Origin: Demequina aurantiaca
GTDB lineage: Bacteria > Actinomycetota > Actinomycetes > Actinomycetales > Demequinaceae
Reading direction: 5' to 3'
Length of the DNA stretch: 64,000 bases
Assembly (NCBI RefSeq): GCF_000975135.1
Contig: NZ_BBRF01000002.1
Location: 352,330-416,329 of the forward strand
Part shown: positions 8,769-18,969 of the stretch, piece after piece
Numbering within the stretch: the first letter of the stretch is position 1
Layout: each line of letters starts with the position of its first letter
Notes under the pieces: model-generated
Seen by the model: the letters and a program-made list of their open reading frames with translations, nothing else
Databases searched by the model: none
What the model was told of the DNA's origin: nothing
Position numbers and translations under genes: made by a program

Positions 8769-9596
8769 ATGACCGAGACCCCCGCCTACGACATTGATGT
8801 GCTCCTCGACATCGCTCGAACCCTGGCGCGTGAGACTGGTGAGCAGGTGGTTGCATCTCTGCGTGAAGCCAAGGTTTCTGCCACCAAGTCCAGCGCAGAG
8901 GATGTGGTGACCCAGAACGACCTCGCAGCCGAGCGCCACCTCAGATCCCGCATCGCTCAACTGCGCCCTCATGATGGGATTCTGGGAGAGGAGGGGGAGG
9001 ACGTCGTGGGCACCTCGGGTGTGACCTGGGTACTTGATCCGATCGATGGCACCGTGAACTACCTCTACGGATTGCCGCACTACGGCGTGTCAGTCGCCGC
9101 AGTCGCTGGACCCCCACGAGCGAGCGAGTGGACCGCGCTGGTGGGAGCCGTGTACGACGGTTCTGGGGTGCTGTGGTCTGCGGGCCGCACGAAGGGAGCG
9201 ACCCGGGACGACGTGCGTTTGGCGCGCACCACGGGACCGGATGTGGCGGGAACGCTACTCGCGACGGGGTTTCAGTACGTGGCAGAGCGTCGCGTACGGC
9301 AAGGGGAGATCGCGACCCGGATGCTGGCCCAGGTGCGAGACATCCGTCGCCTCGGCGCGGCATCGGTGGATTTGTGCCTCGCGGCTGCCGGTCACGTCGA
9401 CGCCTATTACGAGCATGGACTCAACGCATGGGATTTTGCTGCCGGCGCGTTGATTGCGACTGAGGCGGGCCTGACGGTGGCGGGAATCGACGGCGGGCCC
9501 GCTGACGAGCGTCTAGTCATCGCGGCCGTACCTGGTGCGTGGGAGGCTCTCCGAGATGCTCTAATTGAGGCCGGCGCGGAGCACTCATGGTCGTGA
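8769..9596 (+). CDS. Inositol monophosphatase family protein
   Basis: A 275-residue Mg-dependent phosphatase of the IMPase/SuhB/FBPase fold. Metal-binding residues are all visible: GEEGED (Glu74-Glu75), the signature DPIDGTVNY (Asp90, Asp93) and the C-terminal WDFAAGALIATEAG. In actinobacteria such enzymes make inositol for phosphatidylinositol or dephosphorylate histidinol phosphate; the pgsA/pimA genes elsewhere in the window make inositol production plausible. ATG 8769 was chosen, but ATG 8760 (three residues longer) is equally possible; neither has a clear ribosome site. It sits at the position of suhB in mycobacterial gene order. Confidence 0.88.
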   Translation: MTETPAYDIDVLLDIARTLARETGEQVVASLREAKVSATKSSAEDVVTQNDLAAERHLRSRIAQLRPHDGILGEEGEDVVGTSGVTWVLDPIDGTVNYLYGLPHYGVSVAAVAGPPRASEWTALVGAVYDGSGVLWSAGRTKGATRDDVRLARTTGPDVAGTLLATGFQYVAERRVRQGEIATRMLAQVRDIRRLGAASVDLCLAAAGHVDAYYEHGLNAWDFAAGALIATEAGLTVAGIDGGPADERLVIAAVPGAWEALRDALIEAGAEHSWS

Positions 9597-9642
9597 TAGC
9601 GCGCGTCGAGTCGCATTCCGCCGATTTTTCAGGCACAATGCG

Positions 9643-9675
9643 TGCGCCTGGGGAACAAATTTAACCGCAGGCGCA
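9643..9675 (+). other. Inverted repeat upstream of DUF4193 gene
   Basis: TGCGCCTG (9643-9650) and CAGGCGCA (9668-9675) form a perfect 8-bp stem around an unusually A/T-rich loop (GGGAACAAATTTAACCG). Could be the terminator of the phosphatase gene or a regulatory dyad for DUF4193. Confidence 0.4.
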
Positions 9676-9678
9676 TTG

Positions 9679-9697
9679 AGTACTCACCAGTACTTTT
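9679..9697 (+). other. AGTACT hairpin followed by TTTT
   Basis: AGTACT-CACC-AGTACT folds into a 6-bp stem with a 4-nt loop followed by TTTT, a miniature intrinsic-terminator shape just before the DUF4193 ribosome site. It may be an attenuator or a protein-binding dyad. Confidence 0.35.
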
Positions 9698-9717
9698 CGT
9701 GAAGGGAAGACCGCCGA

Positions 9718-10017
9718 ATGGCAACGGACTATGACGCACCACGTAAGACGGACGACGAGATCTCCGCAGACTCGATCGAGGAGTTGAAGGCACGCCGTGC
9801 CGACAAGTCCTCCGGAGTGGTGGATGAAGACGAGGCGGAGGCCGCCGAGGGTTTCGAACTCCCCGGTGCTGACCTGTCAGGCGAGGAGTTGAGCGTTCGC
9901 GTTCTCCCGCCGCAGCAGGACGAATTTACTTGCATGTCTTGCTTCCTCGTTCACCACCGCAGTCAGCTTGCTGAGTTTAAGAACGACCAGCCCATCTGCT
10001 CGGAGTGCGCCGCCTAA
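9718..10017 (+). CDS. DUF4193 family protein, putative zinc ribbon
   Basis: This 99-residue actinobacterial signature protein has an acidic N-terminal half (KARRADKSSGVVDEDEAEAAEG) and a C-terminal two-CxxC module, CMSCFLVHHRSQL…ICSEC, that should bind zinc. A GAAGGGA ribosome site lies about 10 nt before ATG 9718. It precedes dut closely, as in the mycobacterial block, but the DUF3093 gene usually found between them is absent. Function unknown. Confidence 0.9.
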   Translation: MATDYDAPRKTDDEISADSIEELKARRADKSSGVVDEDEAEAAEGFELPGADLSGEELSVRVLPPQQDEFTCMSCFLVHHRSQLAEFKNDQPICSECAA

Positions 10018-10028
10018 GGGCGAACGTG

Positions 10029-10517
10029 ATGACGACGCTCGACGTGCTGATCAGCACGATATCTCCCGATGTGCCGTTGCCCGCGTACGCCCATCCAGGC
10101 GACGCGGGCGCGGACATTACGACCCGAATCGACGTGACACTCGCTCCGGGAGAGCGAGCGACGGTACCCACCGGCATCAAGATTGCGCTCCCCGACGGGT
10201 ACGTGGCACTGATTCACCCGCGATCAGGGCTAGCGGCCAAGCACGGCATCACCGTGGTCAATGCCCCGGGAACTGTGGACGCCGCCTATCGAGGCGAGAT
10301 CGCAGTCACGCTCCTCAACACCGATGCAACCACGTCGATGACCTTTGCTAAGGGTGATCGAATCGCACAGCTTGTGATCCAACGCGTCGAGCGCGCCGCA
10401 TTCGTGGAGGTCGAACGCCTGCCAGGGACTCACCGCGGTGAGGGTGGATTCGGCTCAACGGGCGGCACCACCGCTTCCCACCAGACCGACGCCGCCAGCG
10501 ACGCGACTGCGTCCTAG
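10029..10517 (+). CDS. dut: Deoxyuridine 5'-triphosphate nucleotidohydrolase (dUTPase)
   Basis: This 162-residue trimeric dUTPase splits dUTP to dUMP and pyrophosphate, keeping uracil out of DNA and supplying dTMP synthesis. All five family motifs are present in order: HPGDAGADI, PRSGLAAKHGI, GTVDAAYRGEI (with the catalytic Asp), KGDRIAQLVI, and the C-terminal arm RGEGGFGSTG. ATG 10029 follows an AAGGG ribosome site that overlaps the DUF4193 stop; an in-frame GTG one codon earlier is possible. It should be co-transcribed with DUF4193 and the OB-fold gene. Confidence 0.97.
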   Translation: MTTLDVLISTISPDVPLPAYAHPGDAGADITTRIDVTLAPGERATVPTGIKIALPDGYVALIHPRSGLAAKHGITVVNAPGTVDAAYRGEIAVTLLNTDATTSMTFAKGDRIAQLVIQRVERAAFVEVERLPGTHRGEGGFGSTGGTTASHQTDAASDATAS

Positions 10518-10525
10518 GCCCTGCC

Positions 10526-10816
10526 ATGACCCAGCCTCCCACCGCGCTTTCCCCCATTTCTGAGGCCCAACCACGCACCTACGCGCGGGTTGCCGGCCGC
10601 ATTGTGTGGGTTCAGGTCGAGCCCTCGGACGCCGCGCCCCAACTGACGGCGCGCATCGAGGACCAGTCCGGACGCCTCGACGCAATCTTTCAGGGCCGCC
10701 GCGCCATCGCGGGCATCGAGCCCGGTCGTCGTGTGGTTCTCGAGGGCCGGATCTGCGAGGCGACTGCCGTTCCCCTCATGTACAACCCTCGCTACGAACT
10801 GGTGGCCAGCGCATGA
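10526..10816 (+). CDS. OB-fold nucleic-acid-binding protein
   Basis: A 96-residue small protein with a single OB-fold pattern (YARVAGRIVWVQVEP… QLTARIEDQSGRLDAIFQGRRAIAGIEPGRRVVLEGRI), typical of the short RecG-wedge-like OB proteins conserved next to dut and DUF3159 in actinobacteria (Rv2694c type). It presumably binds single-stranded nucleic acid. Its ATG follows the dut stop by 8 bp and its stop overlaps the DUF3159 start as ATGA, so these genes are translationally coupled. Confidence 0.82.
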   Translation: MTQPPTALSPISEAQPRTYARVAGRIVWVQVEPSDAAPQLTARIEDQSGRLDAIFQGRRAIAGIEPGRRVVLEGRICEATAVPLMYNPRYELVASA

Positions 10817-11517
10817 GTGAGCCAACTGAAGCGAGTGAGCCTTCCGAGACCGGCGGTGCGGCAGCAACTGCCGCACGCGGAGCCCAACTCTTGGGAGGTG
10901 AGGACTTCTCCTTCGCTGCTGCGATCGGTGGGCCGCGCGGCTTCGTCGAATCGATCCTGCCCGGGCTCGTCTTTGTGGTGGCCTACATCACCGTGGGCGG
11001 CTTCCAGGTGCCCGTCATCGCCTCAGTGGTGGTCGTGGTCGCCATGGTTGCGGCGCGGCTTATTCAACGCACCCCGGTCACGCAGGCGCTCTCAGGAGTC
11101 CTTGGTGTAGCACTGGGCGCCGTGTGGGCCTGGCGTTCCGGCGATGCGGGGGAGTACTTCTTGCCGGGACTCTGGATCAATGCCGCGTATCTAGCCGCTG
11201 TGCTCATCACCATGATTGTTGGCTGGCCGGTCGTGGGGATCGCCGTGGGCTTGTTGCGCGGCTTGGGCACGTCGTGGCGCAAGGACCGCGCGCTTCGACG
11301 ACGGATGCAACTCGCGACCGCCGTTCTTGCCGCGACGTTCCTGCTGCGGCTCGTGGTGCAGGTCCCGCTGTACATGTCGGACAACGTCGCCGCGCTGGGA
11401 ACCGCAAAACTTGCCATGGGCGTGCCACTCTTCGCCCTCAGTCTGTGGGTGATGTGGCTCCTGGTGGGGTCCGTAGGACGGCCGCAAGCAGCTCGGGATC
11501 AGCCTCAGCAGACATGA
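10813..11517 (+). CDS. DUF3159 family membrane protein
   Basis: A 234-residue integral membrane protein with about six hydrophobic helices (from ILPGLVFVVAYITVGGFQVP to AMGVPLFALSLWVMWLLVG) between short polar ends; this matches the actinobacterial DUF3159 family (Rv2693c type), of unknown function, always near ceoB/ceoC. The gene starts in an ATGA overlap with the OB-fold gene. Its last 80 bp overlap the 3' end of the convergent trkA gene, so the final 26 codons are read on both strands. Confidence 0.85.
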   Translation: MSEPTEASEPSETGGAAATAARGAQLLGGEDFSFAAAIGGPRGFVESILPGLVFVVAYITVGGFQVPVIASVVVVVAMVAARLIQRTPVTQALSGVLGVALGAVWAWRSGDAGEYFLPGLWINAAYLAAVLITMIVGWPVVGIAVGLLRGLGTSWRKDRALRRRMQLATAVLAATFLLRLVVQVPLYMSDNVAALGTAKLAMGVPLFALSLWVMWLLVGSVGRPQAARDQPQQT

Positions 11518-12124
11518 CGAACAGCAGTTCGTCGCGGGCCTCGAGGGTGTCCTCGGGGCTCGGCGCGATGGTGCGGTCGGAGCGCATGATGCACGACAGC
11601 ACAATCTCGCCGGGCCACTGAATCTCACGCACGAGCGCGCCCACCACTGGGGACGTCGGCGGGAGGGTGACCTCGACAATCGACGCGCCTGACTGGTGAA
11701 ACGTGAAGACCTTGACCAGGTCACCCACGGCCACCGCCTCTTCGACCATGGCGGTCATGATGCGCGGAGTTGATACCGCGACATCGACACCCCATTGGGA
11801 GTCATACATCCACTCATTGCGCGGGTTATTGACGCGGGCAACGGTGCGAGGCACCCCAAACTCAGTCTTGGCGAGGAACGAGATGACCAGGTTGGCCTTG
11901 TCGTCACCCGTAGCGGCGACCACGACGTCCATGGTCTCCACCGCTGCCTCGCGAAGAGCGGTCAGCTCGCAGGCGTCCGCGAGCATCCACTCGGCCTCAG
12001 CGACCTGTGCCACTCGCATCGCGCTGGGTGAGTGGTCCATCAGGAGCACCTCGTGGCCATGCTCGAGGAGGTCACGCGCGATCGAGCGTCCAACGGAGCC
12101 GGCGCCGGCGATGAGAACCTTCAT
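11438..12124 (-). CDS. TrkA-type potassium uptake regulatory protein (CeoC-like)
   Basis: The 228-residue product has an N-terminal NAD-binding RCK domain (MKVLIAGAGSVGRSIARDL, glycine-rich loop) and a C-terminal RCK_C domain ending LEARDELLFVMSAEADPE. Two adjacent TrkA proteins gate a Trk/Ktr potassium channel in response to nucleotide. ATG 12124 overlaps the stop of the upstream trkA (ATGA). A longer upstream frame is only run-through of that gene. The 3' end overlaps DUF3159 convergently by 80 bp. No Trk membrane subunit is in the window. Confidence 0.92.
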   Translation of the reverse strand: MKVLIAGAGSVGRSIARDLLEHGHEVLLMDHSPSAMRVAQVAEAEWMLADACELTALREAAVETMDVVVAATGDDKANLVISFLAKTEFGVPRTVARVNNPRNEWMYDSQWGVDVAVSTPRIMTAMVEEAVAVGDLVKVFTFHQSGASIVEVTLPPTSPVVGALVREIQWPGEIVLSCIMRSDRTIAPSPEDTLEARDELLFVMSAEADPELLAAVLRTPPGATSPTD

Positions 12125-12786
12125 GCCTTCACCGTCCTGGGGCGTGACAAGACGCGTTCGGCGTCCTTGGCGACTGCATCGGGCACGATGAAATACACCT
12201 CGTCGCCGGTTTGAAGGAGCGACTCGACATCGGGAAGAGTCGCCTCGCCAAACCGCACGACATACGCGACACGACATCCCGAGGCCTCCTCGACGGAGGT
12301 CAGCGAGTGGCCAACCCAGCTCTGGTGAGGCGCCATCCGACGCAACGAGACTCCTGCCGCGGGGTCGACGAATTCAGCATCCGTGACACCCGGGAGCAAC
12401 CGGGACACGATCTGAGACGTCGTCCACGGCACTGGTGCAACGGTAGGGATGCCCAGCCTGCGGTACACGTCCGCACGCCCGGAGTCCGAGATCCGGGCGA
12501 CTACGTTCTCGACGCCATATGTCTCACGCACCACCCGGGCCGCAAGGATGTTTGAGTTGTCACCGTCGGACACCGCGGCGAACGCGTAGGCGTCCTCGAC
12601 CCCTGCGGAGACCAGCGTCTCGCGGTCAAATCCGATGCCGGTGATCTTCTGACCCTGGAAAGATGAGGGGAGTCGGCGGAAGGCGTCACCCGTGCGGTCG
12701 ATGATGGCGACGGAGTGCCCGCGCGCCTCAAATTCTTCCGCCAACGAGGACCCGGTACGGCCGCAACCCATAATGACTATATGCAC
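12121..12786 (-). CDS. TrkA-type potassium uptake regulatory protein (CeoB-like)
   Basis: At 221 residues this is the first gene of the two-gene trkA operon. It begins MHIVIMGCGRTGSSLAEEF, the Rossmann loop of an RCK domain, followed by a D in VAIIDRTGDAF for the adenosine ribose and a C-terminal RCK_C domain (GHSLTSVEEASGCRVAYVVR). It works with the following CeoC-like protein. Divergent from the APC permease gene, with about 40 bp between the starts; the same arrangement is found in mycobacteria. Confidence 0.92.
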   Translation of the reverse strand: MHIVIMGCGRTGSSLAEEFEARGHSVAIIDRTGDAFRRLPSSFQGQKITGIGFDRETLVSAGVEDAYAFAAVSDGDNSNILAARVVRETYGVENVVARISDSGRADVYRRLGIPTVAPVPWTTSQIVSRLLPGVTDAEFVDPAAGVSLRRMAPHQSWVGHSLTSVEEASGCRVAYVVRFGEATLPDVESLLQTGDEVYFIVPDAVAKDAERVLSRPRTVKA

Positions 12787-12813
12787 GAGAACCCACGCTA
12801 TACCCGTTACGCC

Positions 12814-12819
12814 TAGGAT
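12814..12819 (+). promoter_or_regulatory. Putative -10 of the APC permease gene
   Basis: TAGGAT lies 8 nt before GTG 12828, so the message is probably leaderless or nearly so. Confidence 0.4.
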
Positions 12820-12827
12820 TGTGCGAC

Positions 12828-14705
12828 GTGCGACAGTTTCTGGAAAGGCTCAAGGCTCTCGTCTTCGGACGACCCATCGCGACTGACCGCGCGCGCCCAA
12901 TAATTCTGCGGACGAGGTTGGCACTTCCCGTGTTCGGCGCCGGCATCGTCTCTGCCGTGGCGTACGCGCCCGATGCTGTTCTGGACGCACTCAGACGAGG
13001 CAGCCAGCAGAGCGCAATGCTCGCCATGGCGATCGGCGTGTTGGCGATTCTGTTGCTCTTGGGATTTGCGTACCGCTCCAACGTTCACCAACGCCCCGAC
13101 GAACTAGGGGACTACGGCCTGGTTCGCGACAAACTGGGAGCGCAAGCCGGCGTGATTACCGGCTCCGCGCTACTGATTGACTACCTGTTCACCGTGGCCG
13201 TCTCAGTCGCAGCGCTTGCGCACTTCCTGAGGTACCTCGTGCCCTGGGCGAACGACTGGCACACCGTCATCGCGGTGGGGGCTATTGGGCTGATGACCCT
13301 CGCGGCACTGCGCGGTATCAGGGACCGTGCTCGCATCCTGCTCCTCGTGTTTTTTGGCTTCCTTGCCATCATCGCGCTCGTGGTGACGTTCGGCATCGTG
13401 CGGCACACAGATTCCATCCTCGCCCCCATCGAAGCCGCGGCACCCACCACCATGACGGTGATCTTCGCGTACGCGGGAGCCATCGCGTCCGGTGCCGTGA
13501 TGGTGACGGGGATCGAGCACCTCGCCTCGGCGGGGCCCTACCACGCGGAGCCTCGCGGCAAACGAGCGGGCCGGACGCTACTGATCGCGGTAGCAGCCGC
13601 CGGAGCGGCGTTCTTTGGAGTCTCGTGGCTGGTGTGGTCGTACCGCGTGACTGGATGGACCGATGGGCCGGTGCTGCTGCAAGCAGCCGAGCGTGCCTTC
13701 GGCTCGACCTGGGTCCTGTGGATCGTCGCCCTTGCTGCCGTCGCCATTCTGTACGCCGCCGCATCGGCGGTCTTCAAGCGCTTTGCGAATCTAACGTCGC
13801 TGTTGGCACGCGACTCCTACCTACCCCGACAGCTCGCGACCCGCAATGACCGGCTGGTGTTTCGTGGCAGCGTGCTGCTCGTCGGTGTGCTGTCCGCGAT
13901 CCTAGTGATTGCCGTCGACGCTCGGCTCGACCAACTGATTCACATGTACGTGATCGGCGTCTTTACCTCGATCGTGCTGAGCCAACTCGCCATGGTGCGC
14001 CTCTTCGATGGCAAGCTTGCGTTGGAAACGGCAGGCAAAGCGCGTACGCGCATGGCTCTCACTCGCATCCTGCACTGGGTTGCCACGATCGTGGCAGCCA
14101 CCGTGCTCGCAGTGGTCGCGATCTTCAACTTCCTCAACGGCGCCTGGGTGGCGTTGGTGCTGATCGTGGTGCTGGTCGTCATGATGCGCGCAATTAAGAG
14201 CCACTACAGTCACGTTGCCGCGGACCTCAAGATCGTGCCCGGGGACCATACCTCGGCGCTTCCGAGTGCCACCCACGGCATCGTGCTTGTGACCCAGTTG
14301 AACCGACCGGTGTTGCGCACGCTCGCGTACGCGAAGGCCGCGCGTCACTCCTCACTCGAGGCGGTCTCCGTCCGTGTGGAGGCGAACGCGGCGACCGAAC
14401 TGCAGAATTCCTGGGGCAAACTCACGGCAGGCGTGCCCCTCGTCATCCTCGACTCTCCGTATCGTGACGTGGTGGGACCGGTCATGGAGTATGTCCGCTC
14501 CATTCACCGAGACAGTCCCCGAGACGTCGTCGTGGTGTACGTACCGGAGTTCATCGTGGGACGCTGGTGGGAGCGATTCCTGCACAACCGGTCAACGGTT
14601 CGCCTGCGGTCGCTGCTCTTGCACATGCCGGGCGTGGTGGTTGCCGCCGTGCCCTGGCACCTTGAATCAGCGCAAAGTGCGCGCGAAGACGCCCAACGCG
14701 GCTAG
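12828..14705 (+). CDS. APC superfamily amino acid / KUP-like permease
   Basis: A 625-residue transporter with about twelve transmembrane helices in the first 460 residues (VSAVAYAPDAV near residue 40 is the family's unwound-helix region) and a soluble C-terminal domain of about 160 residues containing TSALPSATHGIVLVTQLNRP. It belongs to the APC permeases that actinobacteria keep divergent from ceoB. Given the neighbouring potassium regulators, the substrate could be an ion rather than an amino acid; the sequence does not decide this. GTG 12828 is preferred over a TTG at 12819 because of the -10 position. Confidence 0.85.
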   Translation: MRQFLERLKALVFGRPIATDRARPIILRTRLALPVFGAGIVSAVAYAPDAVLDALRRGSQQSAMLAMAIGVLAILLLLGFAYRSNVHQRPDELGDYGLVRDKLGAQAGVITGSALLIDYLFTVAVSVAALAHFLRYLVPWANDWHTVIAVGAIGLMTLAALRGIRDRARILLLVFFGFLAIIALVVTFGIVRHTDSILAPIEAAAPTTMTVIFAYAGAIASGAVMVTGIEHLASAGPYHAEPRGKRAGRTLLIAVAAAGAAFFGVSWLVWSYRVTGWTDGPVLLQAAERAFGSTWVLWIVALAAVAILYAAASAVFKRFANLTSLLARDSYLPRQLATRNDRLVFRGSVLLVGVLSAILVIAVDARLDQLIHMYVIGVFTSIVLSQLAMVRLFDGKLALETAGKARTRMALTRILHWVATIVAATVLAVVAIFNFLNGAWVALVLIVVLVVMMRAIKSHYSHVAADLKIVPGDHTSALPSATHGIVLVTQLNRPVLRTLAYAKAARHSSLEAVSVRVEANAATELQNSWGKLTAGVPLVILDSPYRDVVGPVMEYVRSIHRDSPRDVVVVYVPEFIVGRWWERFLHNRSTVRLRSLLLHMPGVVVAAVPWHLESAQSAREDAQRG

Positions 14706-14719
14706 GAACGAGACACGAC

Positions 14720-15937
14720 GTGAACACCATCCGACTAACCATTGGCAGCCCTGCGCACGGAGGCCACTGCGTTGCCCGGCACGACGGACGGGTCATCTTT
14801 GTGCGGCACACGTTGCCCGGCGAAGTGGTCGAGGCGGAACTCACCGAATCCGCGGGCGATGCCACGTTCTGGCGAGCCGATGCCGTGGAGATTGTGGAGG
14901 CGTCGCCAGATCGCGTCGCTTCCGTCTGGCCAGAGGCAGGACCCGGCGGCGTTGGCGGGGGAGAGCTGGCCCATGTGTCCCTCGACGGCCAGCGCGCGTG
15001 GAAGCTGGCGGTGGTCAAGGAGTCCTTTGAGCGGTTCGCGAACCAAGAATTCCCCGGAGTCGTGAGCGCCGCACCGAGCGACGCCGAGCGTGGCGGACTG
15101 GGGTGGCGCACCCGCGTGGGCGCCATTGGCGATGTCGAGGGACGCGCAGCGATGCACCGATTCCGTTCCACATCGATCGCCACGCTGACAGCGATGCCGC
15201 TTGCCGTACCTGCCGCGGAGGAGGCATTGCTGAGCCAACGCTTTCCCGGCGGGAGCAAGATTCAGGTGGTGGTGCCGGCTGACGGCGAGGCCCGTACGCT
15301 CGTCGATGGCGTGCGCTGGAACGGCGGCCGGCGCGACAAGCGAGACAACGCACCCGCGAGCGTGGCCGAGCGAGTCACCGTAGACGGTCAGACGTATGAG
15401 TATCGGGTGGCGACCGGTGGCTTCTGGCAGGTACACACGGACGCCCCCGAAACCATGATTCGCGAAGTGCTGCGTCGGGTGGGTGACGCCCCCGCAGCGT
15501 GGGATCTATACGCCGGTGCCGGACTATTCTCGCTTGCGCTCGCCACCGCTGGTAAGCGAGTGATTTCCGTCGAGGAGGACGAGACTGCGTCCAAGAATGC
15601 ACGCCGGAACCTCCACAGCTTCGAGGGAGCAACGGTGCTCAATGGGGATGTGCGCAAGACGCTGGCCGACTCGCTGACGAATCCTGCGCTCGCCCTCGGA
15701 GACGAGGTAGCCGTAGTTCTAGACCCGCCGCGCTCGGGTGCCGGCGGGGCGACCATTGAGCGCATCGTCGCCTTGAACCCCGCCCGGATTGTGTACGTGG
15801 CGTGCGACCCCGTTGCACTGGCCCGTGACACTGCTTTTCTTGCCGGGCACGGATACGTTCTTGCCGGTGCGGAGGCGTTTGATCTGTTCCCCATGACACA
15901 CCACGTCGAGGCGATTGCGACGTTCGAACGGGCGTAA
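14720..15937 (+). CDS. TRAM-domain class I SAM-dependent RNA methyltransferase (RumA/TrmA family)
   Basis: A 405-residue RNA uridine-5 methyltransferase homologue: N-terminal TRAM (about residues 1-60, GHCVARHDGRVIFVRHTLPGE), then the Rossmann domain with AWDLYAGAGLFSLALA (SAM loop), LDPPRSGAGG and catalytic-Cys motif YVACDPVALARD. Only two cysteines occur in the whole protein, so the iron-sulfur cluster of E. coli RlmD is absent. The target (23S rRNA or tRNA uridine) cannot be assigned. GTG 14720 has an AGGAACGAG site upstream, 14 bp after the permease stop, so the two genes are probably co-transcribed. Confidence 0.88.
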   Translation: MNTIRLTIGSPAHGGHCVARHDGRVIFVRHTLPGEVVEAELTESAGDATFWRADAVEIVEASPDRVASVWPEAGPGGVGGGELAHVSLDGQRAWKLAVVKESFERFANQEFPGVVSAAPSDAERGGLGWRTRVGAIGDVEGRAAMHRFRSTSIATLTAMPLAVPAAEEALLSQRFPGGSKIQVVVPADGEARTLVDGVRWNGGRRDKRDNAPASVAERVTVDGQTYEYRVATGGFWQVHTDAPETMIREVLRRVGDAPAAWDLYAGAGLFSLALATAGKRVISVEEDETASKNARRNLHSFEGATVLNGDVRKTLADSLTNPALALGDEVAVVLDPPRSGAGGATIERIVALNPARIVYVACDPVALARDTAFLAGHGYVLAGAEAFDLFPMTHHVEAIATFERA

Positions 15938-15978
15938 CCGGGCACAGTTGGCCGCAAAAGACGCTGCCCTCATCCGGA

Positions 15979-15984
15979 TAGGAT
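15979..15984 (+). promoter_or_regulatory. Putative -10 of acnA
   Basis: TAGGAT lies 30 nt before ATG 16014; a GGAGGAAG ribosome site follows, so this transcript has a leader. No convincing -35. Confidence 0.4.
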
Positions 15985-16013
15985 GGACGGCAGCGAACTA
16001 AACGGAGGAAGAC

Positions 16014-18848
<2,835 letters not shown>

Positions 18849-18880
18849 CAAACCCCGTCTAGTTAGACATCTCCATCAGT

Positions 18881-18910
18881 TCGCCGCCACCCATTCGGGT
18901 GGCGGCGAAC
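18881..18910 (+). terminator. acnA terminator
   Basis: TTCGCCGCCACCC and GGGTGGCGGCGAA form a perfect 13-bp stem with the loop ATTC, followed by CCTTGTCTTT. It lies 33 bp after the acnA stop. Confidence 0.9.
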
Positions 18911-18938
18911 CTTGTCTTTAATGCCAGCCACACGTCGT

Positions 18939-18944
18939 ACAGTG
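18939..18944 (+). promoter_or_regulatory. Putative -10 of dxs
   Basis: TACAGT lies 25 nt before the GTG of dxs, followed by an AAGGAGG ribosome site. Confidence 0.45.
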
Positions 18945-18969
18945 GAAAGACGCCAGGTAAGGAGGCACG

